From Apricaphanius iberus (Eukaryota; Chordata; Actinopteri; Cyprinodontiformes; Aphaniidae), in NCBI GenBank assembly GCA_028564705.1, contig JAPXFQ010002422.1:62001-126000 (forward strand): a stretch of 64,000 nt of DNA, in the 5' to 3' direction. The notes beneath the pieces were generated by a model, which did not search any database, was not told the origin of the DNA, and saw only the letters and a list, made by a program, of their open reading frames with translations. The translations under genes and the position numbers were made by a program. Below are positions 11,395 to 23,849 of the stretch, piece after piece; position 1 is the first letter of the stretch, and each line of letters starts with the position of its first letter.

Positions 11395-13411
11395 ATTGTT
11401 AAAGACAAGGGAACATGACAGAATACATCAGACACAAAAAGACAGAGAGGGGAACCGGTGTTAAACTGAAAACAAACTTTGGAGAACTCTGTATTCTGTC
11501 AGGTGAATATAAATATGCGCATGTTTTGTTCATATTTATTGATGTAAATCGTAGTAAATCCATGTTCTATAGCTTGGAGCAGTCAGTTTTTCCGGAAGAC
11601 TCAGCAAGGTCAGCAGAAATGGAGGCCGGCTTAACAGGAGAAATTAGGAACCCTTCAGGCACTCATATTTTTCTTCTATGACTGATAGTTACGGTTTCAC
11701 GCAGCATCATGCACTTGTGCCTTTTTTTCCCAAGCGAACCCCAAAATGTGCAAGATCCTGTACAGTGGTGTAAAAAATTAAATATAGATCATGAAGTATA
11801 GTGCTAGCAGGTTTTACATTTTTCAATTTAACTTTTTTTTTAATTACACCAAAAATAGAAAAAAACAAAACAATATTTTAGTTTTGTCCTATTTTTCCAA
11901 ACAACTCTCCAGCCTCTAAAATGAAACCCTGTACAACTATTTGATTATAATTTTTTTTAAAGACAGTTCTATAGTAATACATACACTAAACTTCTAATTG
12001 GTGTGGTTCAGTTTGGTAGATTTTTGGCAGCATGTCTCTGAGCTACTCTTTGTGAGGATGTCGTCTGCTTTTACTGCTGCTTAACACTAGATGGAGACTC
12101 AATTCTATTTCAGTGCATAAAAAGAATGCTTATAATAACTCACCATGAATAGTATACATTGGCATAATAATCTGAATAATTTATGAATCAGCTCAATTAA
12201 AACCACTTTTTGGATCAGGACAAGGAGGTATTTATATAATAGTAATTAGAGTGTAATGGGGCTTCAAATATAGAGTAAAAATAACTGAATCGAAGCGAGA
12301 GTGCTGACAGGTGGAGAAAGGAGACGGTGGAATGTCAGGAACTCAAAGGAGACATAATAGCAGATAAAACAAGAAAGAATTTAGTAACTAAAAGAAGGCA
12401 ATCGTATCTTTTACACTTAAGAACAATTTTTATTCCTCTTATGTACGGAGGGTAGAACCTACGTATTCCTACTGATACTGCTGAAGAGAACATGTTGGGC
12501 ATTTAACCTGCCCCCAGATGACATTCTGGAATTAGCACAAGGTCTCAGAAAACCCAGTCAAACATATATGGCTCACCCATCATTAATGCAATCACATAAA
12601 TATAGCTGAAAGCATGAAACAAAATCCCTGCTAACCGCTGACCAACAGTACGAAGCAAAGGCCGACTGAATGACATGCCTGCAGCGACTCCGAACCTGAA
12701 ACATGTACTGGAAACTTTAAGCATGTATACGAGCTAAACGTGTACGGTTGGGCCAATTTAGGCTGAATGTGGAGGTGATATCAGTTTTAATAATTCCATC
12801 ATTTCATCACACCTCTTTTCTCATTCGTGATCAAGGTGCTTCCAAACTTATGACCTCTGGTATTTTATACTCTGGAGCTCAGGTGGAAGAATCTGTTGAC
12901 AGGCACACTAGTATTCGTGTGCTTCGTGAAGAAAAGCGTTAGTGAAAGAGGCCCAAAATTAACCGTTGGCCACAAGCATTATAGGGGACACTGCAAACGT
13001 GTGAAGGAACGAAGGTGTTCCTGTAGATTGATACCAAAAATGTATGTCTAGGCCAACATGCAAAATGTCACGTGTGGTTGAGAATTAACAACGCACATCA
13101 GCCTGCCTATACCACTCTCATTATCACCTCCAGAAAGTCCAGGTTCTTTGGGGAGGTGTGAATGCTATCCGACTCAAAGAAGCAAACTTTGGTCACCCTA
13201 AAACTTTAGGTCTCAGCTTGGTTGAAGTGAACTGTGGATTCGGTTCGGCTGCATATGTGAGTCGCATGCGGGCTGTGGGGCACTCCAAAAGCAGGAAGTG
13301 GACTATAGCGCAGGGCATTTTGGGTAAAGACAACCAAAACAACCGCGCAACGACAACTCCCATTGAGCCCAGTGCTGCAACATAGACAAAAGAAAAAAGA
13401 CGAAAGAAAAA
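11395..13411. other. abr intron, partly old transposon sequence
   Basis: No gene was recognised. The part from about 13090 to 13400, together with 13825-14010, resembles a fish DNA-transposon relic (TTCGGTTCGGCTGC and, beyond the inserted MITE, GTGTGAAAGCGAACCACACC), but its ends could not be fixed. Confidence 0.35.
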
Positions 13412-13419
13412 CTTTATAA

Positions 13420-13816
13420 TAGGGCTGTGTTGAAAAAAATTGTAAAATCGATTCTGAATCGATCCTTAGAGGAATCGAATCACATTGATTCACAATTTCA
13501 AAAATCGATTACATTTTTTGGAATAGTTTTCCTTTTTACAACTATAATAGGAAGTTAAAATCCAGACGATTTTAAGTCTCGTGTCTGAAAGCCTAAATAC
13601 AGTTTCCCCCGGTGAACTGTTACTTACCCAGTGATAAGGCATATTGAATTACAGGCATATAATTAAGATAATAGCTAAAAAAAATAATAATAGCATTGAC
13701 CCGTATGTATATTGTACTGGATCGGATTGAATCGGATCGAATTGTAATAGTCGATTCTAACTCTTGAGAATCGGAATTGAATCCATTCATGAAATTTGAA
13801 TCGAGGCCCAGCCCTA
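13420..13816. mobile_element. 397-bp hAT MITE, copy 1, with 8-bp target duplication
   Basis: It starts TAGGGCTGTGTTGAA and ends GCCCAGCCCTA. The direct repeat CTTTATAA flanks it exactly (13412-13419, 13817-13824). The interior is full of ATCGATT/GAATCG motifs. A second copy of the same length lies at 23445-23841. Confidence 0.92.
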
Positions 13817-14029
13817 CTTTATAACCGCTCAAATCTGATGCCTCTCCATGTTTGATTGCATTTCACAGAACACTGTATTCAATGCTTCGTGGTACAGCAT
13901 CACCACATACGAGGAGGTAAAAACGTTGCTCAAAAAATGTGGTTTGTTTGTTAAAGTGCCGTGTGAAAGCGAACCACACCGGCTAAATAAAAGATGCAAC
14001 AATGTTGGTCCCCAACTGAAATGAGTCTA

Positions 14030-15260
14030 CCAGACTATGGACATGATGCGTGACGTCACACACCCAAGCCCCCGCCCCCCAGCTTCTCTTTGGAGGGCAG
14101 AAAGACCAATTGCCCCCACTGACTTCCATTGTTGTTAGCTGACAGTTGTCAATAGATCTGTGCTACATGGCAGTTTAGGAAAAATCCATCAGCATGGTTA
14201 ACATGTGCAGCGCTGTAGGCTGCAGAAATAGCAGAAAAAACGATAGTAATAATATTTAATAGGTTTCCAGCTGGCTAAATACGCTGCCATCTCTGGCTGG
14301 ATTAGAGTGGATGATCTGTACATCCAGGGATCCAGTCTGATGAAAAAATCTGCTCATCTTCCATACTGGAGGTATGTTGATGTTAATATACATGTATTCC
14401 TTCTTTGCTTCAGCTGTGTAAAGTTGAGGCATGATGATCAAATAAAGTAGATATCTGTAAAGTGAACTGGCGGTGGTCTTTTCTGAGGAGTTTCCTCCCG
14501 TAGCTTGTCAGCTGTTAGAAACAATCTGGAAGCTAGCTCTGTGGGCTAGCTCTTAGCTATCTCAGCTTTCTTACATGTTACTGGTTTTACAAACGGCTGC
14601 CTGATTACATCTAGGTTGTACGCTTATTTTATTTCTATATGGGCGCCTGTTAAAGCCGTGGTGCTGCCCCCAGCCTGACGGTGATGTCATTAGCTAGCTG
14701 TTCTCTACACACAGTGCTAACACAGCCTGCACAGCGTAAGCTGTCGGTTCGCGCTGAAATTGCTTCCTAACTCCGTAACGTGTTGTTGTCTTTGGGTTGT
14801 GAATATGTCTATGACATGTCAGTAATCTGGTGAAGTTATAAATAGTGGCCTGTCGGAGGTTAGGATGGCTGAATGGTAACTCGGTTGTTGTGACTCATCA
14901 AACTGCTGTGTTATTCGATCAGTATAAAAATGTGCTAGAAGAATCGAGCATCGGGGTTTTCCTAAAGATTTTATGCCCTCTGCTTTGTAAATTCCAGACA
15001 TGTTGATCATATAATTGTAGATATCTCCATACTGAACTGGCCCCGGTCATATCTGAGGCGTTTCCTCCCGTAGCTTGTAAGTAAACGGTCATAAACGGTC
15101 TGGAAGCGTTGCGCTACATACAGTTAGCTTTATGAGGTGACTTTTTCGACTATCTGCACAAAGATGGTTTAGGTTTCCTTTTTTTTGTCTAATTATTCAA
15201 CCACAACTGCACAGCTTTGCATAGCGGTGTGGAAGGTTTTTGCCCTCCATTGTTATACGC
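14030..15260 (+). pseudogene. Relic of a THAP-domain DNA transposon
   Basis: An ATG at 14194 opens MVNMCSAVGCRN, the typical start of a C2CH THAP zinc finger (Cys-x4-Cys within the first ten residues), and is stopped by TAA at 14257 after 21 codons. THAP fingers sit at the N-terminus of P-element/Kolobok-type transposases and of host THAP proteins. Downstream, a segment of about 130 bp is present twice (14407-14533 and 14980-15107), each ending with GAGGAGTTTCCTCCCGTAGC or a one-base variant. No DDE-type catalytic region is visible, and the ends are not defined. Confidence 0.55.
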
Positions 15261-15466
15261 ATGCGCAAATATACCCGGATAAAAACAATAATTATTAATC
15301 ATTAATAATTCAAAGTGTCTATGAGGTGTGAAAACGACCTATGAAACATGGTGGTAGCAGTATTGTGCTGAGGGGAAGCCGGTCAGATGTAATGAAAAAT
15401 CAACACACATAAATAAAGGTTAATCCTGGAAAAAATTTGCATGATGCTCCAAGAAAAACGTGAAAT

Positions 15467-15757
15467 TAGGGGAGCGCCGATACCGTTTTCATATACTTGT
15501 ATCGGTATCAGTTAGTTATGCAGTACCATGAACCGATACTTAAAATCTGCAAACGCTGCAATAATTTCAGAGATGTTTATTATTTGGAATGTTTGTTTCA
15601 TCTAATTCCCTTTCATTTGTTGTAAATAAAACCTTTTATTTCAATTCATTGCATATTTTCATGTAGTAGAAGTAAAGGCACTGGTACTCGGAATCGCCAA
15701 GTACTCAGATCCAAGTATCAGCATCAGTTTGAAAAAAGTAGTATCGCTGCATCCCAT
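15467..15757. mobile_element. hAT-like MITE, ATCGG-rich family, copy 1
   Basis: The left end is TAGGGGAGCGCCGATACCG and the right end GTATCGCTGCATCCCA. The inner right part AAGTACT-AGATCCAAGTAT is shared with the copy at 35141-35510. The 8-bp flanks agree at about 6 positions only. Confidence 0.65.
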
Positions 15758-16728
15758 CTTGAAACATTTTCATGCTACTCACAAATATGTAACACTTTGC
15801 TTTTGTCTATGACATAAAATCCCAATCAAATAGACGGATGTTGCTTTGCAACTTGACAAATGTGGAACGACTGCTGAAAATGGTGTGAATACGATGGTGA
15901 AGTACGGGATATACCGAATGAAAAATGATGATCAATGCCATAGAGACCCTCAGGCTCCGAGGAAACAGTCCAAACAGGTACTCTAAACTGACAAACTGAT
16001 ACTGGGTGCGCCAAAGCCCATCTGGGTTAGAGGTCATTCACTCCTGCTTTGAATGTGCCACCTGCTGTGATTTCAACACAAGGTTTCCTTCATCAACGAG
16101 ACCTTTGGAAACTAAGGATGCAGAAGTGCAACGTTTTGTCAGAGGAAGCAGCTGCACAGAGTAGTACTTACACTAACACGGCTTCCCTAGTATGAACGGA
16201 AAAAATTAAAATGGATTTAGTCACAAAGTGAGATCCGGAATGTTTCTTCGTGTATCTTACTGGAAAGGGGATCTCTTCTGTAAGAACAGATCAGGAAATC
16301 TTCCACATGACGCCTTCATCGTCACGCTGATCGGAAAACAGGAAAACAACCAGAGCAACGCTGTAAAGCCACGGTGGCACTTTTTTGATCTTATGTAACA
16401 TAACTAGCACCATGGTTCGAACTAAACACCAACTTTTTTGAGGCAACCTTCAGTTGATCAAATATTTTAAGCTGAAAGAGTGGAGCTGACAGAGAGTGGA
16501 GCTGTGATGATCCACTGTCACAATTCGTCTCCAATTCAAAACAGATGTGTTTTTCAGAGTGCCGAACAGCTAACAGCTTTATCTGAGACGTTTGAGGGAA
16601 AATCGAGGATTAAATGCTGCAGGATGGACAACATCCATGTGTACAGAACAGGAAATGCTACCATCTAATTAAAAGAGTTTCTACCGCGTCTTATCAGGCC
16701 TTGAAAAATGTTCACTCATACTTCTGGG

Positions 16729-17536
16729 TAGGGATGTTCCGATCAGCATTTTAGGCCTCCGATTCCTATCCAATCTTTTAATCTCAAATCCGATCCGATT
16801 TCAAGTCCCGATCCGATATTTTACCTATACCAATTAAATTTATAAAACTGAAATATTTTGTTTAGCAAGTAACTCAGCTTTTTATAAGACTATTTCATTA
16901 ATAAGCATTACCCTTTTGGTTAAAAATCCATGAAATAAAAAATCTTACAGAGAATTAAAGGTTATTTTCAGTTTAATATTTTAGACAAAAGTAAAAAACA
17001 AAACAAGTTTAAAGTTTAAAATGAAAGTATTTATGGCAGGCTATACACTAGGTGTGCACAATGCTGCCCTCAACTGTCATAGGATCGATTTGAGTAAATA
17101 CCAGTGTTAGAAAGCCCACATTGTCCTAAGTTTGTAAGTTGCAGTATTATTATTGGTGTCTTCATTATAACCTGAAATATCCTATGCTCATGAACTCAGC
17201 ATATATTTCCAATGCTATCTGAATGCAGCACAGGTGCAGCGGAGTCTGCCTTTTTTTCTCTTTCGCTGCAGGAGATAAGTGAGGAGTTTGTTTCATTTTA
17301 TTTCAATTTATTGTTGCGTTTAAATGTCAGAAGGTGAGTTTCTACGCCTTTATTATATAGGTTAAATCTGCTATGTTGATTTGTGGTATTTAAGAGTTCC
17401 TGTTTGCACCACTATGGAGGTTTGAATTATTGCCCAATAACCATCAAATGACTCATCAGCTAATGTAACCAATTTCTGATCACCGAAAATATTAAAAATA
17501 TCGGCCCGATCTGATCTCGAGATCGGGACATCCCTC
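16729..17536. mobile_element. 808-bp hAT non-autonomous element
   Basis: It starts TAGGGATGTTCCGATC and ends GATCGGGACATCCCTC. The flanks CTTCTGGG (16721-16728) and CTTCTGGT (17537-17544) match at 7 of 8. No transposase frame was seen inside. Confidence 0.85.
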
Positions 17537-17713
17537 CTTCTGGTTGTGTATTTACTTATCCATGTACCAATGTTTCATTTGAAATAATGTTATATGGAAG
17601 GCATACTACCACCAGAGCCAGTAATGTATGTCTAATCTGCTCCATCCATTGACTCTGAGCAGGTTCCCTGGACACCATAGCATGATGCGCTCACTACCAG
17701 CTAACCCTTTAAG

Positions 17714-17800
17714 CAGTGGTTCCCAAACTAGTTCTGCACGCCCCCCCTTTTGTTCATAACAAAAGGATGAAGATTATTTAAATGACAAAAAGATACCGTT
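17714..17800. mobile_element. Left end of a Charlie-type hAT element (truncated)
   Basis: The sequence CAGTGGTTCCCAAACTAG at 17714 is the hallmark hAT-Charlie terminus. No matching right end was found nearby, so only the start is annotated. Confidence 0.5.
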
Positions 17801-18024
17801 TAATGTTTTCATTTTAGAAGTTTACTTGTAAAAATAAATTATGGATTTTTATTTTTTTTTACCCTGCAAAAAGATCTATCACAAAGCTGTGGTATTACTG
17901 GTAAGAGAAGTAGGTGTGGTCAGTCATTGCTGGAATTATGTCCAAAGCACAGTATTATCCTCTATAATTGGTGGAGTGTTTTTATACTGTGCCACTTGGT
18001 CTTTAACTGTTTAATTGATTATTT

Positions 18025-18540
18025 GAACTCCCAGCTATCACTAAACCCTGCTGTTTGGTAACATTTATGGTTTCTCCTGCAGTTACGAAGAAAAAGAAAG
18101 ATGGACTGAACAAGAACTTTGTCACCGAACGCGTCTTTCTATAGCAATAAGGTCCATAACATGCTCTGCACTGAACTGAATGACTCACCTGAAACAATGT
18201 CAAGCTAAAAAGAAGCATCAATGATACTGATGCCCGCACAGCTACCAGTAGCATCCAATCAGCCCAAACTCCTAATGCAAGTCGTTGGAATCTCTGTACA
18301 GCTGTGAAACTAGGCTGTTGAAGTACTAAAATAAGTCCAAAGCGACGTATGCATCTTTTATTCTCAAATACAGACAAAATATTATATTAACATGTATCAA
18401 CAGTAACACTGTTTTCAAGCGGTTCTATTGTTCTCTACTCTGGCTATGTCTGCTTGTACTATTGTATTTATTCAAATAAAAAATAAAAAAATACAATCAA
18501 ATCTCCAGTCAGTTCTATACTTTCAACTTGTTTAAGTTAT
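18025..18540 (-). repeat. Dispersed repeat family A, copy 2
   Basis: Minus-strand copy carrying, in inverted order, ACTCCCAGCT, TGACTCACCTGAAACAATG, GCTACCAGTAGCATCCAATC, CTCTGGCTATGTCTGCTTGT and CAGTTCTATA. It lies only about 360 bp from abr exon 2. Confidence 0.7.
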
Positions 18541-18899
18541 ACAACATAATAAAATCTAATTTTATGAATTAAAAGGAAGACATTCAGAAAAAAAAAGTTT
18601 TTAGTTTAATGCCAATCAAAAATAAAAAAAGAAGTCATATGCACATTTTTATTCATTTTTCTTGATTATCGAAAACGTATCAAACTGTGACTTTTGTGTA
18701 AAATTACAGGCCTAATCAGAGTGTATGCACATATACATTTCTCATTAACTTACAGGAATAACAAGGTCTACAGTGGCAATAACAATTTTCCCTCCCTTTC
18801 TCAAATGGGGATTGGTTTGCGAAACCCCAGAGGGCATGACTAACTAAGTCAGAACAGTTATAACTACCTTAGTGTGTGTAAACGTGTGTATCTGCTTAC

Positions 18900-19066
18900 C
18901 TCTAGAGCTGTGGGGGAGACTGCCTCGCCATCGGGCCCCTGAGTGACGCACAGCTGGGGGGACATGGTGGGCGACTCGTCTATGTAGGGCAGCGTCTCGC
19001 AGCTATCCTGGGACTTGCCGTCTTCGGCTCCATCCCCATCATAGCCGTCGGTGTTATAGTTGAAGT
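18900..19066 (-). CDS. abr: abr coding exon 2 (long-isoform leader)
   Basis: The exon is 167 nt, between an acceptor ending in ACTTCAG and a strong donor GAG|GTAAGC. With the single base left by exon 1 it encodes 56 residues beginning NFNYNTDGYDGDG, through CETLPYIDESPTMSPQL to EAVSPTALE. The block PYIDESPTMSPQL matches the human ABR leader as I remember it (TMPYIDESPTMSPQL); the neighbouring Gly/Asp/Glu-rich parts are diverged, as expected of a disordered linker. No domain is present. The exon ends in phase 0 and so joins the DH exon at 579-677. Confidence 0.95.
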
Positions 19067-19569
19067 CTGAAGTATAGGCGGAGGGGGAAAGAGAGAGACA
19101 GAAGCAAAAAGGTTAAGCTCCACTTTATCGTCCTATGTGCTTAGTATAACACGATAAAAACGTTCTGTATCAACTGTACATTTTGCCCTACTTTTTTTCT
19201 ACAAAAAAAAATAAAATGTTCCATAAAAATGTGCAAATAATGAGAGCATAAACGATGAAAGCCACTATTCAAGGTGAGGGAAGGGAACTTTATATGTAAA
19301 GCACACTTTCAACAAGACAATTCAAGGTTCTTTGGGTGATTAGTGGATAAAATGAAACTGGCAACAAAACAATAGAACACCACTCCAGAAACATAAAAAA
19401 TACATTTCTTTTTTATCTCTATCATGACAATCCAGCTAATCAAAGGCAGCTCTAAACAGATGGGTTTTCCCAATGAATATTCACGAGTCTGTGTTTTCCT
19501 CATGAAGAACAAAGGCTCACTGTAAGGCTGGGTCACATGGAAAAAGTGTCCATCAAGATAAAACATTTC

Positions 19570-19578
<9 letters not shown>

Positions 19579-19601
<23 letters not shown>
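19579..19601. repeat. (TA)n microsatellite
   Basis: A TA run directly abutting the hAT MITE at 19602; it probably includes that element's target duplication. Confidence 0.9.
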
Positions 19602-20047
19602 TAGGGCCGGGACTCGATTAAATTTTTTAATCTAATTAATTACAGGCTTTTTAATGAATTAATCGAAATTAATCGCATTTTAATCGCACATAAATATTTG
19701 ACCAGAGAAAAGTGAGCGTTTTCTTCACATTGATTTTTAGTATGAATAATGACTGAATACATAAGTTTAAGTTATCAGAAAAAACAAAAACCATCATTCT
19801 GTCAGAACACCGATAAGCGAATCTCGGAGAAAGCGGAAATGTCTCTCAGATAGAAATAGACAAATTAACATGGTGATGACCAGGAAGCTGCAGCGGACAT
19901 GAAACGTGATCTGCGCCTTTCTCTGCGCACCGTCGCTGGAAGGCTGCGGTGCATAAATAGGTGCGATTAAAATGCGGTAAAAAATTTTGACACGTTATTT
20001 TTGTGTCATTAATTAATCTTAATTAACGCATTAAAGTCCCAGCCCTA
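19602..20047. mobile_element. 446-bp hAT MITE inserted in a TA run
   Basis: It starts TAGGGCCGGGACTCGATTAA and ends GTCCCAGCCCTA, with TA-repeat sequence on both sides so that an 8-bp duplication of TATATATA-type cannot be placed uniquely. The interior is rich in AATTAATC. Confidence 0.85.
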
Positions 20048-20062
20048 ATATATATATATATA

Positions 20063-22190
20063 AAGATGACATAACACATTCTCTAGTACTATTTATATAA
20101 AGACTTTCAAAAGTTGAACAGACAATGTGCAACTGAAAAATAAAGGAGGTAAAGGCCAGATGATATGGATTCAAAAATAAAATCTTTAAGTTATCCATCC
20201 CAAATTTAACTTTTGATATCAATGACTTTGTGTTCTTTACCCATTCTATTCTTAAAAAGAAAATGAAACATGACATGAACATTTTAAAATCTTCCTTTTA
20301 TCTAAATCATCTGTTGTCTGAGTTGACCTAAAGTCCAAATAAATACTCTAAAACATTATTGCAAAACAAGACTCTACGCCTTGGGCGGGCTGACATCAGT
20401 TTAACCTATGGAAACCAAAGATGTGCATTGGTGATAGATCAAAGTAGTTAAAATATAAAAAATAAGACAAAGCCAAGGTTCAACTTTTTTACTTTCTGGA
20501 ATCTTGGTCCCTTGCACACTCGATGCGTTCAGATTTTGTGTCAGAAATCAGGGCGAACCTCGTGAACGCTGGCAGTCAGGGCTGAGTAGCAGTGACAGAC
20601 AGCCCCGGTGGAAGGGAACAACGCTGACTGTGAAATAACTCCTCCTGTCAAAAGAGCTGCAGCAAAAAACAAGGCGACTAGAATAACAAATAGATACAGG
20701 ATGTTTTCAAAGCTTGCACAAAAAAAAAAAAAAAAAATTTGGTCAGTTCATTTCATCCTAGCTGACTTTTCCCACAGAAACCAGCCCATACTGTAATAAA
20801 AGCAACAATATTTCTATGACGTTTCTACTGTAGTGGTAAATCCTGTTTACGGATCATCTTTAATGAGACGCAGATAAAAAGTAAGAGGAAAAGCAGGATT
20901 CAGCACCCCCAACCCCTGCATGCAGCCTGTCACTGGGCCCAGCTGCCAATAAGAACCGCCATCTCTTGGCTGCATGTTTGTGTATGCATTGATAATTGTG
21001 AATTTGAGTTTTGACATGTTTTTTTTTTTTTTTTTTTATGTGCAGAATACCATGAAGCGATGCAGGACGTAGAGCCTGACGTATTAAAGCAAAGAAGACG
21101 TTATCAGATTGACAGCAGGCAGCCACTTTTGCTTCCAATTCTCTATTTGCAGAAACATCCAAGAGCACAGAGCCAGTTCAGATATACAGCTCCTATTGTG
21201 CAGAAGCAGAGAGACAGACACTAACTGAGCAAGCTGCTTACTAGAGTGCATACATTAGAACAGTTTCCTTTATATTTCCTGACCATTATACATATTAGCT
21301 GCACATGCAAAGGGTGCTAACCGGTGCATCTAAAGTGTGAGAGTCACTCTGAGGGTAATTTGGCATATGATTGGTCGTTATTTCAGATCCTTATTTCTGC
21401 TTAGCTCTATTAAAGCTTGCGACACAAAGAGAAGGAGAGATTTACTGGACCACGCTGACCTGCTGCTGCTAATTCAGAAAGGACCGACCAAAATCCAGAA
21501 CCTGCTGCACAATTAAGTATTGATATCAATCTTTCACATTTCAAGAAAGTTCTTTTTCTAAAGTGATCTAAAAAAAAAAAAAAAACTTAAAACAACAACT
21601 AATAAACGAAAATACTAGAACAAAAATTGTTGTTTCCTTAGATTTGGGTCGACTGCATCACAAGAGGCATCAGAATTGAGTTGATTAGCTGCCGTTGGTG
21701 ATAAAAATTAAGATCAAAATGACTCTGGGGAGATTTTCACACAGATTCCAACGTATTCAATTGAAACTGGGTTTGTGTGCAACATGTTCAACTTTAGATG
21801 TTTAACCACATTTTGACTCTGAACTTGACTAATTTGCTTGAATTCCTGTTTAAGATCGGTTTCGCTATTCCCTATTCTCCAGGACTATGATCACTGAAGA
21901 TTACTGATTAAATCTGACCGTTATGCTCCGTCTTTAATTCATGCATTTTCTCAGACAAACATTCTATTGCCACCATACAGAATATGCATATCATGTTACC
22001 TCTAGGAGAGGAAACGGATCAGAAATATGCAAACGAAGTGGGAAAAGAAACCCAACCTAAACAAATGCATGGACTGGTATGGTCTCGGATCAGTGTGTTT
22101 ATGTGATATCAATCAGAAGCATGAAAGCTTAGAACGACAGAGGAAGACCAAACCATCTCTTCAACCGATCGCAACAGGGTGACATCCAGG
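20063..22190. other. abr intron 1: no gene recognised
   Basis: The sequence is mostly unique-looking and AT-rich, with poly-A/T runs at 20720-20738 and 21018-21037. No exon with splice sites or RNA gene was seen. Confidence 0.5.
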
Positions 22191-22192
22191 GT

Positions 22193-22320
22193 TCGGAATA
22201 AACATTTTGGATCACCGGCCAAGATGGTTGGTAGATGAAAAATACCAAATTAAAATTACCGGCCAGGCATATTTTTTACCGGCCAAAATTCGACATTTTG
22301 TTTACACAAATGAACCCAAA
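22193..22320. mobile_element. Transposon-like segment with ACCGGCCA motifs
   Basis: The sequence begins GGGTTCGGAATAAACATTTT and repeats ACCGGCCA three times within 80 bp. It resembles the start of a fish DNA element, but the right end was not found. Confidence 0.35.
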
Positions 22321-22719
22321 ACACATTATTCCATTAGATGATATTATGTTGGAGCCAAACATAAAGGATTGTAAACATTTTGGTCAGTTTAAAAATAGTA
22401 TAAAAATATATTTTTAAAAAGATTTTTTTATTTTTTTTTATTTAACAGAATGTATTTATTTGACGTAACAGTCCATAGCAGTAACGTAGCTAAGTTAACA
22501 AATTAAACAATCCCTCCACTTTTTTGTGAAAAAGCTTTTGTGATTAAAGTTGCAATGTTTTTATTTGTGATTTTTCTATTATATTGTCACATAAACTTTA
22601 GCAAAAATAAAATTACTTTAAATGTCATTTTAACTGATGAGAACTGTAAAATGTGACCAGCTCAGATTGGATCCCCACTAAACAAACACCTTTGCTTTTA
22701 TTTTAGTGCTACAGCCCCA

Positions 22720-23200
22720 GACCCACCCTGGGCCCTTTTAGCCCCTCTAGTTAACCTCCTAGATACGCCCCTGCTCAGCAGCACTGATAGGACTAGCCAC
22801 TCATTCATCTATAAACTCACTCTGTGTCAGGAGAGTTAGAACGGATTTTTTTCTGACTTTGGTCGCAGAGCATTATTAACTTAACTTTGGTCAAAAGCAC
22901 AACCAGCCGCGCTCTCGGCTGAAGTTACCATGGCAAAGCCGAAATAAAAGGAAACTAGTCTTGAAGTCGGTTGAAACAGTTGTTAATTTTAAATAACCCG
23001 GAGGATTTAAAAAGTCATTGAAACTACAGCCAGTCAGAAGTTCTGAAACCTTGCGTCGTGTCATTTACAGCCGTTTGTTTTCCTTATCGGACACACGAAT
23101 CACACAGGTGACCTATTTTGGATTCAAACGGTGAATTTCACCAACAGGTGAAGTATTTTTTATGTCCCGAATGAGGAAACTTACATAAGTTGGCGTTCGA
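22720..23200 (+). repeat. Dispersed repeat family B, copy 1
   Basis: It is collinear with 31900-32410 over about 480 bp. Shared blocks include CTCAGCAGCA, GAAGTTACCAT, AAAAGGAAACTAG, GATTTAAAAAGT, GAAACTACAGC, GATTTTGGATTCAAA and GAATTTCAC-AACAGGTGA. Same strand in both places; no reading frame conserved between them. Confidence 0.7.
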
Positions 23201-23444
23201 GTTTCACGTGCGCTTGTGTTCATCACATGCAGACAGCAGAGGAGCGTCACAAATGAGGATTAAAATACATAACTAATTTGGTGCAAACATTTTCTAGCCA
23301 TGCGGCAAGTAGAGCTCCAAATTTCTGCCGGCTTGAGCTTTAAAGAGGAGCAGCAAAAGTAAATGAGTTGGATTAAAAGTACTTGACAATAACTGATGGT
23401 GTCATCCAGCACCGGTTACTGTGGAATATACATTACATTATTAG

Positions 23445-23841
23445 TAGAGCAGTGTTGAAGAAAAAAAATAAATAAATCGATTCTAAAAAAAATTTCAGAA
23501 TCCAATCGATTCACATGTTTAGAAACTGGTTTTAACTGTTTAACATAGTTTGCCCCTTTTTTACAGCTAAAATAGGGATTAAAAATCCAGACAGATGTTT
23601 AAAGGTTTACTTCTGAAAGTGTTAATACAGTTTTTTTCCTGGTAAACAGTTACTCACCAAGTGTTAAGTCATTAAATTATAGACATGTAATTAAGGTAAA
23701 AGCTCAAAAAACGTTTTTAATAGCACTAATCCATTTCTATATAGTACTGGATCAGATTAAATCGGATCGTGGTGATCGATTTAAACTCTTGAGAATCAGA
23801 ATTGATTCGATTCTTGAAATTTGAATTGATACCCAGCCCTA
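23445..23841. mobile_element. 397-bp hAT MITE, copy 2
   Basis: Same family and identical length as 13420-13816. The left end is mutated (TAGAGCAGTGTTGAA); the right end is CCCAGCCCTA. The flanks ATTATTAG and GTTATTAG match at 7 of 8. Confidence 0.88.
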
Positions 23842-23849
23842 GTTATTAG

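Noticed and set aside
18003..18377. 124-codon minus-strand frame near abr exon 2
   Set aside because: It lies inside repeat family A copy 2 and is not conserved as a frame in the other copies.
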